From JBEKVE01 sp049514335 (GTDB lineage Bacteria > Actinomycetota > Acidimicrobiia > Acidimicrobiales > UBA8190): a stretch of DNA of 16,824 bases. Each line of letters begins with the position of its first letter. The stretch's first letter is position 1. The stretch spans positions 1 to 16,824 of the forward strand of contig JBEKVE010000060.1 of NCBI GenBank assembly GCA_049514335.1. Reading direction: 5' to 3'. Position numbers and translations under genes: made by a program. The notes under the pieces are model-generated. The model saw only the letters and a list, made by a program, of their open reading frames with translations. It ran no database searches and had not been told where the DNA came from. Shown piece after piece: positions 6,679 to 13,075 of the stretch.

Positions 6679-6692
6679 ACGACATTTGTCGT
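6679..6692. promoter_or_regulatory. Dyad ACGACA-TT-TGTCGT abutting the ferritin-like start codon
   Basis: Six-base perfect arms flank a TT centre and the dyad ends immediately before ATG 6693, where a ribosome site would normally be. It may be an operator covering the start of a leaderless transcript, or a hairpin that blocks initiation. Confidence 0.42.
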
Positions 6693-7193
6693 ATGACACG
6701 TGACGCCATCTTCGAGTCGTCCGCTCGGGCCATCCGCCAGGGTGGGGCGAGCGTGGACGAGCAGGAGCTGGTGGAGCTCATCATCCGCCACGGCCGCGAG
6801 GAGGGCGAGCTCCTTGAGCGATACGAAGCGGTGTCGAAGCGATCGTCGCCTGCCACGCGCTACCTGGTCGATCTGATCCTCGAGGACGAGCGCCGCCATC
6901 ACCGGGTGCTGGCCGAGATCGCCGAATCCATCGCCTGGGGAACCGTGGACGGTGCCACCACGGGCGTGCCGCGCACCGGTCAGCACGACGCCGAACGCGA
7001 CGTCGAGCTCGTGGCGGAGACCGAGGCCCTGCTGGCGGCGGAGAAGCGAGACCGCGTCGAGCTGCGGCGTCTTCGGCGCCGTCTGCGCCACTACACCGGC
7101 ACGCTGTGGCCCCTGTTGATCGACATGATGCTGGCCGACACCGGCAAGCACATCCGCATCCTGGAATTCACCGCTGCCCGCAGCCGGCGCTGA
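6693..7193 (+). CDS. Small ferritin-like four-helix protein
   Basis: This 166-residue, largely helical, Arg/Glu-rich protein has no signal peptide. Helix 1 (21-47) carries REEGELLERYE, helix 2 (55-80) carries LEDERRHHRVL with an ExxH pair (Glu66/His69), helix 3 (99-133) is Glu/Arg-rich, and helix 4 (136-160) carries DMMLADTGKHIRIL (Asp149, His153). Glu37, Glu66, His69 and His153 are in the places expected for a carboxylate-bridged di-metal site of the ferritin/rubrerythrin-like fold, though the second ExxH is not intact. Members bind iron, handle oxidants, or have no known role. ATG 6693 begins where the Rev-strand E1 promoter region ends and the protein pattern starts. It is divergent from E1 and convergent with the L,D-transpeptidase. 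Function remains uncertain. Confidence 0.72.
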   Translation: MTRDAIFESSARAIRQGGASVDEQELVELIIRHGREEGELLERYEAVSKRSSPATRYLVDLILEDERRHHRVLAEIAESIAWGTVDGATTGVPRTGQHDAERDVELVAETEALLAAEKRDRVELRRLRRRLRHYTGTLWPLLIDMMLADTGKHIRILEFTAARSRR

Positions 7194-7204
7194 CGCTTCG
7201 CCCC

Positions 7205-7221
7205 GACGCCCCCCGGGCGTC
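7205..7221. terminator. Terminator-like hairpin between convergent genes
   Basis: GACGCCC and GGGCGTC form a perfect seven-base stem with a CCC loop in the 26-base gap between the ferritin-like gene and the L,D-transpeptidase, overlapping the latter's stop codon. There is no T-tract, as is common for GC-rich actinobacterial terminators. It could serve both directions. Confidence 0.5.
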
Positions 7222-8710
7222 AGTAGACCCAGACCGAGGTGCCGAGCGGTGCCAGGTTGGCGGACCAGATCCAGTCGATGGCCTCGTCGCTGACGCGGAC
7301 GCACCCGTGGGAGACGGGCTCGGGCGGCACCGACGAGTCCCCGTGAATGGCGAATCCGGCGTCGAAGAACTTGGGCCGCCACAGCGCGCCGAGCGAGTCC
7401 ACCACGAGGCCGTTGGTCTGCCGGTAGATCTGGAAGTGTCCCTGCGGGGTGATGGCGACCGACGTGACGCCGTCGGAGGTGTACGTGTAGCCGCCGCCCG
7501 TCGAGGTGTTGAGCACGTAGTCGAGTTTGCCGTTGGTGACGAACAGCACCAGGTCGTCTTGGAGGTCGACCTCGATCACGTACCCCGATGTGCTCCGGGG
7601 CTGTGGCTCGACGCCTTGGGCCAGCGCCGCGTCGGTGGCGGCGTTGGCGGTGCCGGTGCGGGCGATGCCCGCCGCCTTCTGCACGGCGTAGAGGGCCTGT
7701 TGGGTGCTGTCGCCGAACACGCCATTGGGCGTCCCCACCCAGTAACCGAGGGCCGTGAGTCGCTGCTGGAGCGCCAGGACGGCGGCGCCGGTCGAGCCCG
7801 GAGCGAGGGTCACGACGGGTGGGGGCGTGGTGGGAAGCAGCCAGTAGCCGCCCCCGTCGGGCGTGGCCACGACGGCCGTCACCGGGTTCTGCAGCGCCTG
7901 GCCTCCCATCGACCCGTGGAAGCCGGCGTCGCCGAAGGCGAAGACCCCGCCGTCGGACGCCACCAACCAGTAGCCCTGCCCCGACGCCGACGCCGCCATG
8001 CCCACCACCGGCTCCACTAGGTGCGTGGCGCCCATGGACCCGTGGAAGCCGGCATCGCCGAAGGCGAAGACCCCGCCGTCGGACGCCACCAACCAGTAGC
8101 CGCCCCCGTCGGGCGTGGCTGCGATCCCCACCACCGACTGGCTCAGCTTCTGGCTGCCCATGGAACCGGAGAACACGGCGTCGCCGAAGGCGAAGACCCC
8201 GCCGTCGGACGCCACCAACCAGTAGCCCTTGCCGTCGTGCGTGGCGGCGATGCCCACGATGGGGCGGTTGAGGCGAGTGGCGCCCATGGACCCGTAGTAC
8301 CCGGCGTCGCCGAAGGCGAAGATCCCGCCGTCTGATGCCACCAACCAGTAGCCCCCGCCGTCGGGCATGGCCGCCATGCCCACCACGGGCTGGTTCAGCT
8401 TCTGGCCGCCCATCGAACCGTAGGAAGCAGCCGTCCCGAAGGCGAAGACCCCGCCGTCCGAGCCGACCAGCCAATACCCCTTGGCGTCGGGCGTGGCGGC
8501 CATGCCCACCACCGGGGCGTTCAGGTGTGCTCCCCCCATCGACCCGAAGAACCCGGCGTCGCCGAAGGGCACGGGCTCCGCCGCCACGTCGGGGTAGGCA
8601 CTCGCCGCGGCGGCCCCGGCGGTGAGCAGTCCGACGGCGGGGACGGCGAGGGCGGCGACGGCCAGTGCGGCGGCCAGGGTGACGAGGCGCCGGTGCAGGG
8701 AGGGCTTCAT
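7220..8710 (-). CDS. Exported L,D-transpeptidase with six 42-residue repeats and peptidoglycan-binding domain
   Basis: The protein has 496 residues. Residues 1-38 form a signal peptide (MKPSLHRRLV, a long Ala/Leu/Val core, cleavage near AAAASA). Residues 49-292 are six tandem 42-residue units of the form FGDAGF-x-GSMG followed by PVVGMAATPDGGGYWLVASDGGVFA. Residues 302-366 are a peptidoglycan_binding_1 domain (GSTGAAVLALQQRLTALGY, NGVFGDSTQQAL). Residues 376-496 are a YkuD catalytic domain with His456, then SHGCVRV containing the nucleophile Cys470. Such enzymes make 3-3 cross-links or attach proteins to peptidoglycan outside the membrane. The repeat block is an unusual addition and could fold as a beta-propeller. 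ATG 8710 is chosen by the signal peptide; no good ribosome site is seen. The 218-base upstream region can form hairpins. Confidence 0.9.
   Translation of the reverse strand: MKPSLHRRLVTLAAALAVAALAVPAVGLLTAGAAAASAYPDVAAEPVPFGDAGFFGSMGGAHLNAPVVGMAATPDAKGYWLVGSDGGVFAFGTAASYGSMGGQKLNQPVVGMAAMPDGGGYWLVASDGGIFAFGDAGYYGSMGATRLNRPIVGIAATHDGKGYWLVASDGGVFAFGDAVFSGSMGSQKLSQSVVGIAATPDGGGYWLVASDGGVFAFGDAGFHGSMGATHLVEPVVGMAASASGQGYWLVASDGGVFAFGDAGFHGSMGGQALQNPVTAVVATPDGGGYWLLPTTPPPVVTLAPGSTGAAVLALQQRLTALGYWVGTPNGVFGDSTQQALYAVQKAAGIARTGTANAATDAALAQGVEPQPRSTSGYVIEVDLQDDLVLFVTNGKLDYVLNTSTGGGYTYTSDGVTSVAITPQGHFQIYRQTNGLVVDSLGALWRPKFFDAGFAIHGDSSVPPEPVSHGCVRVSDEAIDWIWSANLAPLGTSVWVY
7835..8566 (-). repeat. Six tandem 126-bp coding repeats in the L,D-transpeptidase
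   Basis: The block encodes six 42-residue units in one frame. The best-kept part of each, encoding GYWLVASDGGVFAFGDA, is nearly identical at DNA level in the middle units (compare 7928-7978, 8054-8104 and 8180-8230), while the GSMG-to-PVVG part varies. The last unit is incomplete, losing the DGGVFA end. High identity suggests recent duplication or gene conversion, and copy number may vary between strains. Confidence 0.85.
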
Positions 8711-8762
8711 GGCACAAGGCAACCATCTCCACGGCCACGTCGCCAGCCAGGCCTGATCGCCA

Positions 8763-8839
8763 GGCACCGGGGCCATTGGCCTCCGGCCCCGTCGGAGCAG
8801 GTGCCACCGCGACGCAACTGCGACGGTGCAGTCGCATCG
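8763..8839 (-). other. Foldable leader upstream of the L,D-transpeptidase
   Basis: Read on the minus strand, 8839-8828 and 8821-8810 form a 12-base-pair stem (CGATGCGACTGC with GCAGTTGCGTCG) around a six-base loop. Two of the pairs are G-U, so the stem is complete only in minus-strand RNA. Next to it, the CGGGGCC/GGCCCCG arms at 8768-8774 and 8785-8791 form a second stem, extended by GGCAC/GTGCC at 8763-8767 and 8801-8805. The position is 53-129 bases before the L,D-transpeptidase start. It matches no riboswitch family I recognise. Confidence 0.4.
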
Positions 8840-8912
8840 GCATCCGTCGGGGAGGCCGGCCCGTGCACCATGATCGGCGCAGCGGCGAGCGTCGGGCGAG
8901 GCACCGCCGGGT

Positions 8913-8918
8913 GGAGGG
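8913..8918 (+). promoter_or_regulatory. Ribosome-binding site GGAGGG of the DUF2127-type gene
   Basis: GGAGGG lies 10 bases before GTG 8929. It is the strongest ribosome site in the window and decides this start over the in-frame GTG at 8911 and the ATG at 8776. Confidence 0.65.
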
Positions 8919-8928
8919 CACGAGCGCG

Positions 8929-9714
8929 GTGAACAGACGGCCGGCCACACGCTACGAGCTGTTCACGTGCGGCTGGAGCGGCCACGTGCTCATCGGCACC
9001 GATGTGGCCCACGTGTCGGCCGGGGACTCCGTGGTGGTGCGCCAGGTCGACGGCATCCGCTGGTACCGATGCCTTCGATGCGACGGATGGTTCGCCCACC
9101 ACCCTCCGAGCTCACCGTCACGTGACGCCATGCCACCGCACTCGGAGATCGCCATCCCGCTGCGCGGTCCGCTCCTGCGTGACCGCTACGTGCTGCGCCT
9201 CATCGCCCTCGACCGTGCGCTGCACGTCCTGCTCCTGGCGGCGCTGGCCGTCGTCGTCTTCTTCTTCGCCGGCAACCACGCCGCCCTGCAGCGGGACTAC
9301 ACCCAGATCGTCCAGGCGTTCGGCGGTCCGACCCGGGCCCACGGATTCCTCGGCAGCATCGGGCACTACTTCACGATCAGCACCACCCATCTGTCCGAAG
9401 CAGGTGCGGGGATCGTCTTCTACGCTGCGCTCGAGGCCACCGAGATGGTGGGGCTGTGGTTCGCCAAGCGTTGGGCCGAGTACCTCACATTCGTGGCGAC
9501 GGCACTCTTGCTCCCCTTGGAGATCTACGAGCTCGCCTCGAAGGTGAGCACGCTGCGGCTCGTCACCTTCGTGATCAACGTGGCGGTGGTGGCCTACCTG
9601 CTGTGGGCCAAGCGCCTGTTCGGGCTCAACGGCGGCCAGCACGCCGAGGACGAGCGCCGGCGCGCCGCTATGAGCTGGGAATCGCTCGAGCAGACCATCG
9701 TCGCCCCCGACTGA
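8929..9714 (+). CDS. DUF2127-type membrane protein with N-terminal Cys/His cluster
   Basis: This protein has 261 residues. The N-terminal 60 residues contain Cys14, His19 and a CxxC pair (Cys48, Cys51) in FTCGWSGH and WYRCLRCDGWF, a possible zinc-ribbon-like site. A Pro/Ser linker leads to four hydrophobic helices at about 97-114, 160-178, 185-203 and 209-226. The stretch EATEMVGLWFAKRWAEYL followed by LPLEIYEL matches the hallmark of the DUF2127 family of predicted membrane proteins, whose function is unknown. The C-terminus is polar and probably cytoplasmic. GTG 8929 is set by a strong ribosome site. The gene stands alone, divergent from the L,D-transpeptidase and convergent with the phosphoesterase. 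Family assignment is fairly firm; no function is proposed. Confidence 0.75.
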   Translation: MNRRPATRYELFTCGWSGHVLIGTDVAHVSAGDSVVVRQVDGIRWYRCLRCDGWFAHHPPSSPSRDAMPPHSEIAIPLRGPLLRDRYVLRLIALDRALHVLLLAALAVVVFFFAGNHAALQRDYTQIVQAFGGPTRAHGFLGSIGHYFTISTTHLSEAGAGIVFYAALEATEMVGLWFAKRWAEYLTFVATALLLPLEIYELASKVSTLRLVTFVINVAVVAYLLWAKRLFGLNGGQHAEDERRRAAMSWESLEQTIVAPD

Positions 9715-9742
9715 GACAGAGAACCTCTCGCCGGTCTCGCCG

Positions 9743-9770
9743 CGGTCGGGTGGCCCGGGCGGCCCGACCG
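9743..9770. terminator. Bidirectional terminator-like hairpin
   Basis: CGGTCGGG (9743-9750) and CCCGACCG (9763-9770) are a perfect eight-base stem around a 12-base GC-rich loop. It lies between the convergent DUF2127-type and phosphoesterase genes and has no T-tract. Confidence 0.6.
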
Positions 9771-9804
9771 ATGGTGCCGAGCGCCCCGGCGGGCAGCGCC
9801 GTCC

Positions 9805-11415
9805 TCAGGCGGTCACGGCCCGCTTGGCCGCCCCGGGTTCCTGGACGGGCGGCATCTGGGGCACCGGGATGGGGTACGGGGCCGGATTGGTGACGTCGAG
9901 CTCGGTCAGCTGGCTGAGCGTGCACTCCTGCTTGACGGTGGCGCTCCGGGCGTTGGTCGGGGGCAGGACAGGCACCGAGGTGTCGGACCGCGTGAGCTGC
10001 AGGGTGGAGGTGAGGTCGCCCGACGTCCGGCGACGCCAGTCCGACAAGTTGGGGACGCTCACCCCGAAGCGTTCCTCCAGGAAGCGCATCTGCGAGGTGT
10101 GGTCGAAGACGTCCGAGCACACGTAGCCGCCCCGGCTGAACGGGGACACGACCATGAGCGGCACGCGGAAGCCGAACCCGATCGGCCCGTCGATGCCGTG
10201 CGCGTCGCTCGGCATCCGCTTCGCCGTCAGGAACTCACCGGCGGTGCCCGGCTCGGGCACAGGCGGGGGGACGTGGTCGAAGAACCCGTCGTTCTCGTCG
10301 TACATGATGAAGAGCCCCGTCTTGGACCAGACCTTCGGGTTCGACACCAGCGCGTCGATCACCTGGCTGACGAACCACTGCCCGGCGGCGGGGGGCGACG
10401 GCGGGTGCTCGTCGTACCCGATGGGGGGGATCACCCACGACACCGACGGCAGCTCGTCGTTGGCCACGTCACGGCGGAAGTCCTTGGGAAACAGAGACCC
10501 GAACGCCTTGGTGTAGAGGGGCGACGATGGATCCGACACGTGCCGGTCGAAGTACAACAGGATGTTGTCGCTGATGGCGATGGAGAGCGGGCTCGAGGGT
10601 TGGTAGGCGATACCGGGCGGGTTGTACACCTTCCACGACACCCCCTTCGACTCGAGCTCCTCGGGCATGCTCCGCCACTTGGCGCTGCCGATGAAGGTGG
10701 GGTCACTGTTGGTGACGATGATGGGCCCGCCCTCGTCCCCGGCCGGGTCGAGCGTCCCCGACCATGCATACAGGCGGTTGGGGTGGGTGGGACCGAACAC
10801 CGAGCAGTGGTAGTTGTCGCAGATGGTGAAGGCGTCGGCCAGCGCGTACCAGAAGGGGAGGTCCTGGCGGGTGTAGTACCCCATGGTGAGCTCGCCGTTC
10901 TGGGGACCCTCGAACTGCACGGCGGTGTGGGTGGTGACGAAGCGGTCCATGGCGCCGTGGTTCCAGCACATGTGCTGGGCGTCCCACTCGTGCGACAGGT
11001 CGAACGTGCACTCGGCGTCGCTCGTGGTGGTGTCGAGGTGGAACGGCAGCAGCGACGTGGCGGCGTAGCCGGCGGCAGCGCCGTCCCACTGTTGGGTGAA
11101 GACACCGGGGAGCGCCGTGGGATCGCCGAAGCCGCGCACGCCGGGGTACGTGCCGTAGTAATGGTCGAAGGAGCGGTTCTCGTTCATGAGGAACACCACG
11201 TGCTCCACCGCCCCGAGGTCGGAGCCGGCGGGCGGCACCGACACCGCCGCCTTGGTGGTGGCCTGGCCGCACGCCGCCAACGCCAGCCCGAAGGCACCGG
11301 CCATGCCGCCGACGAGGATCTCGCGCCGCGTCCGCAGCACCTGCCCCGGATGGCGCAACGCCCCGGGGTGACGCGAGGCGGGGAGCGGCACACGGGGCGG
11401 ACGGTTCGCAGGCAC
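9805..11415 (-). CDS. Tat-exported phospholipase C/acid-phosphatase-like phosphoesterase (lipoprotein)
   Basis: This 536-residue protein belongs to the bacterial phosphoesterase family that includes non-haemolytic phospholipase C and AcpA. A twin-arginine signal (TRREIL, Arg30-Arg31) precedes a hydrophobic stretch ending in LAAC (Cys49), a lipobox, so it is likely exported folded and anchored to the membrane. Core motifs are NENRSFDHYYG (78-88), DAFTICDNYHCSVFGPTHPNR (Thr of GPTHPNR as candidate nucleophile), MYDENDGFFDHVPPP, and PLMVVSPFSRGGYVCSD. The family hydrolyses phospholipid head groups or other phosphate esters outside the cell. GTG 11415 is chosen because TAGCGT lies seven bases upstream; GTG 11340, just before the Tat motif, is the alternative. 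It follows the acyl-CoA ligase by 10 bases, so it may be read from both that unit and its own promoter. Confidence 0.88.
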   Translation of the reverse strand: MPANRPPRVPLPASRHPGALRHPGQVLRTRREILVGGMAGAFGLALAACGQATTKAAVSVPPAGSDLGAVEHVVFLMNENRSFDHYYGTYPGVRGFGDPTALPGVFTQQWDGAAAGYAATSLLPFHLDTTTSDAECTFDLSHEWDAQHMCWNHGAMDRFVTTHTAVQFEGPQNGELTMGYYTRQDLPFWYALADAFTICDNYHCSVFGPTHPNRLYAWSGTLDPAGDEGGPIIVTNSDPTFIGSAKWRSMPEELESKGVSWKVYNPPGIAYQPSSPLSIAISDNILLYFDRHVSDPSSPLYTKAFGSLFPKDFRRDVANDELPSVSWVIPPIGYDEHPPSPPAAGQWFVSQVIDALVSNPKVWSKTGLFIMYDENDGFFDHVPPPVPEPGTAGEFLTAKRMPSDAHGIDGPIGFGFRVPLMVVSPFSRGGYVCSDVFDHTSQMRFLEERFGVSVPNLSDWRRRTSGDLTSTLQLTRSDTSVPVLPPTNARSATVKQECTLSQLTELDVTNPAPYPIPVPQMPPVQEPGAAKRAVTA

Positions 11416-11422
11416 GGCGCGA

Positions 11423-11428
11423 ACGCTA
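11423..11428 (-). promoter_or_regulatory. -10 box for leaderless phosphoesterase transcript, built on the ligase stop codon
   Basis: Minus-strand TAGCGT ends seven bases before GTG 11415. Its first three bases are the TAG stop codon of the upstream acyl-CoA ligase. No ribosome site is seen between the genes, which favours a leaderless start. Confidence 0.45.
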
Positions 11429-13075
11429 CCGGGGAGGCGACGCCGCGTGCTCGGACCCGTCCGTCGACAGCGTCGCCCGCAGGACGTGCTTCTGCACCTT
11501 GCCCGACGCGGTGAGCGGGAGCTCGTCGACGAAGACCCAGCGCCTCGGCACCTTGAACGGGGCCAGGCGAAGCCGGAGGAACGCCGCCAGCTCCTCGCCG
11601 TCGGCAGTGGACTGCGCAACGAGGCGGACCACGGCCACGGGCGTCTCCCCCCACCGCCGGTCGGGCACGCCCACCACCGCCACCTGCGCCACGTCGGGAT
11701 GATCCCCGAGGGCGGTCTCGATCTCGACGGGGAAGATGTTCTCCCCGCCCGAGACGATCATCTCCTTGCGGCGCCCGGCCATGCGCAGGAAACCGCGGGG
11801 GTCCATGGTGACGAGGTCACCGGTGCGGAGCCAGCCCCCCGGCGCGATGGCGGCGGCGGTCTCCTCGTCCATGGCGTAGTACCCGGCCATGACGTTCGGG
11901 GCCCGAACCTCGAGCTCACCCACCGAGCCGCACGGGACCACGTCGGAGCTCCCCGGATCCACGACGCGCGCGCTCACCCCGGGAAGGGGTTGGCCCAGGG
12001 TGGACGCCTTGTCCTCGGCGTCGTCGTCGAGCCGGGTCTGGGAGATGAACCCGCACGCCTCGGTCTGCCCGAACACGATGGCGAACTGGACGCCGAGGGT
12101 CTGCTCGATGTGGCGCACGAGCTCGGTGGGGACGACCGCCCCTCCCCCGCTCACGGATCGCAGCGACGACAGATCGCGGCGGGAGAAGTCGGGGTGCGCC
12201 ATGAGGGCGAGGAGCATGGTGGGCACGCCGCACGTCAGGGTGGCGCGCTCGGACTCGATGAGCTCGAGGACGATGCCGGGGTCGAATGCGGGCACGAGCA
12301 CCGCCGTGGCCGAGCTCTGGCACAGCTGGAACGACACGACCTGACCACCCACGTGGAACAGGGGCATGGTGTGGACGTACACGTCGCCCGCCACCACGCC
12401 GAAACGCGCCCCACCGAAGCGTGCCGCGTTGGTCATGCCCCGGTGGGTGAGCATGGCCCCTTTGGGGGTACCCGTCGTCCCCGACGTGTACACGATCTGG
12501 GCCACGTCGTCGGGACCCGGCGCGCGCCCGTCCGGCGCCCGGACCGGGTCGGCGTCGGTCGCCGGTGGCGCTGCCCATGTCGCCATCCGGGTCAGGTCCA
12601 CCACCTCGCGCAACTGCGGCAGGTCGCCACGGATACCGGCGAGGGTGGCGGCGAGATCATGGCCCCGGTGCTCGGGCACGAAGAAGAGCCCTGACGCCCC
12701 CGACTGCCCGAGGACGTGGCGCACCTCGCCGGCGCGCAGGGCCGGGTTGACGGGAACGAGCACCACGCCCGCCATGGCGGCGCCATAGCTGAGCACGAGC
12801 GACTCGGGGAGGCTCGGTGCCCACACCGCCACCCGCTCGCCGGGTGCGAAGTGCCTGGCCAGCTCCGCCGCCACACGGCCCGCCTCGGCCAGGAGCTGGG
12901 CGTAGGTGAAGCGACGGCGCCTGTCCCGGTCGGTTCCCCCCTCCACCAGCGCCACCGTGTCGGGGCTGCGCCGCGCCGCCTCCGCCAGGATGCCGGCCAC
13001 GGTTGTGTCGGCAACGGGCTCGGCTTCCGCCTCCCACAACGATCGGGTGAGGTGCCCGGCCTTCGCCACCGTCAC
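11426..13075 (-). CDS. Acyl-CoA ligase (AMP-forming, ANL superfamily)
   Basis: This 549-residue cytoplasmic enzyme has the full ANL layout: N-terminal domain 25-430 and a mobile C-terminal cap 431-540. Visible motifs are the P-loop YTSGTTGTPKGAML (196-209), FGQTEACGF (335-343), GWLRTGDL with Asp420, GRRKEMIVSGGENIFPVEIE (435-453), and PLTASGKVQK with the adenylation Lys526. These enzymes activate a carboxylic acid with ATP and transfer it to coenzyme A. Closest in style are medium/long-chain and cyclic-acid CoA ligases; the substrate is not readable. GTG 13075 overlaps the Rieske gene stop by four bases (GTGA), which points to coupled translation, so the acid is probably produced by, or enters with, the flavoprotein and Rieske reactions. 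Confidence 0.92.
   Translation of the reverse strand: MTVAKAGHLTRSLWEAEAEPVADTTVAGILAEAARRSPDTVALVEGGTDRDRRRRFTYAQLLAEAGRVAAELARHFAPGERVAVWAPSLPESLVLSYGAAMAGVVLVPVNPALRAGEVRHVLGQSGASGLFFVPEHRGHDLAATLAGIRGDLPQLREVVDLTRMATWAAPPATDADPVRAPDGRAPGPDDVAQIVYTSGTTGTPKGAMLTHRGMTNAARFGGARFGVVAGDVYVHTMPLFHVGGQVVSFQLCQSSATAVLVPAFDPGIVLELIESERATLTCGVPTMLLALMAHPDFSRRDLSSLRSVSGGGAVVPTELVRHIEQTLGVQFAIVFGQTEACGFISQTRLDDDAEDKASTLGQPLPGVSARVVDPGSSDVVPCGSVGELEVRAPNVMAGYYAMDEETAAAIAPGGWLRTGDLVTMDPRGFLRMAGRRKEMIVSGGENIFPVEIETALGDHPDVAQVAVVGVPDRRWGETPVAVVRLVAQSTADGEELAAFLRLRLAPFKVPRRWVFVDELPLTASGKVQKHVLRATLSTDGSEHAASPPR

Noticed and set aside
6569..6856. Upstream extension of the E1 frame
   Set aside because: It runs antisense through the ferritin-like gene and is Ser/Arg-rich without pattern; a leaderless box supports ATG 6568.
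7835..8566. CRISPR array or satellite DNA
   Set aside because: The 126-bp periodicity is in frame and encodes a regular 42-residue protein repeat; there are no short palindromic repeats with unique spacers.
10099..11514. Long plus-strand open frame opposite the phosphoesterase gene
   Set aside because: It is rich in Arg, Gly, His and Val with no motif, and it lies antisense to a gene with clear family motifs. GC-rich codon bias keeps such shadow frames open.
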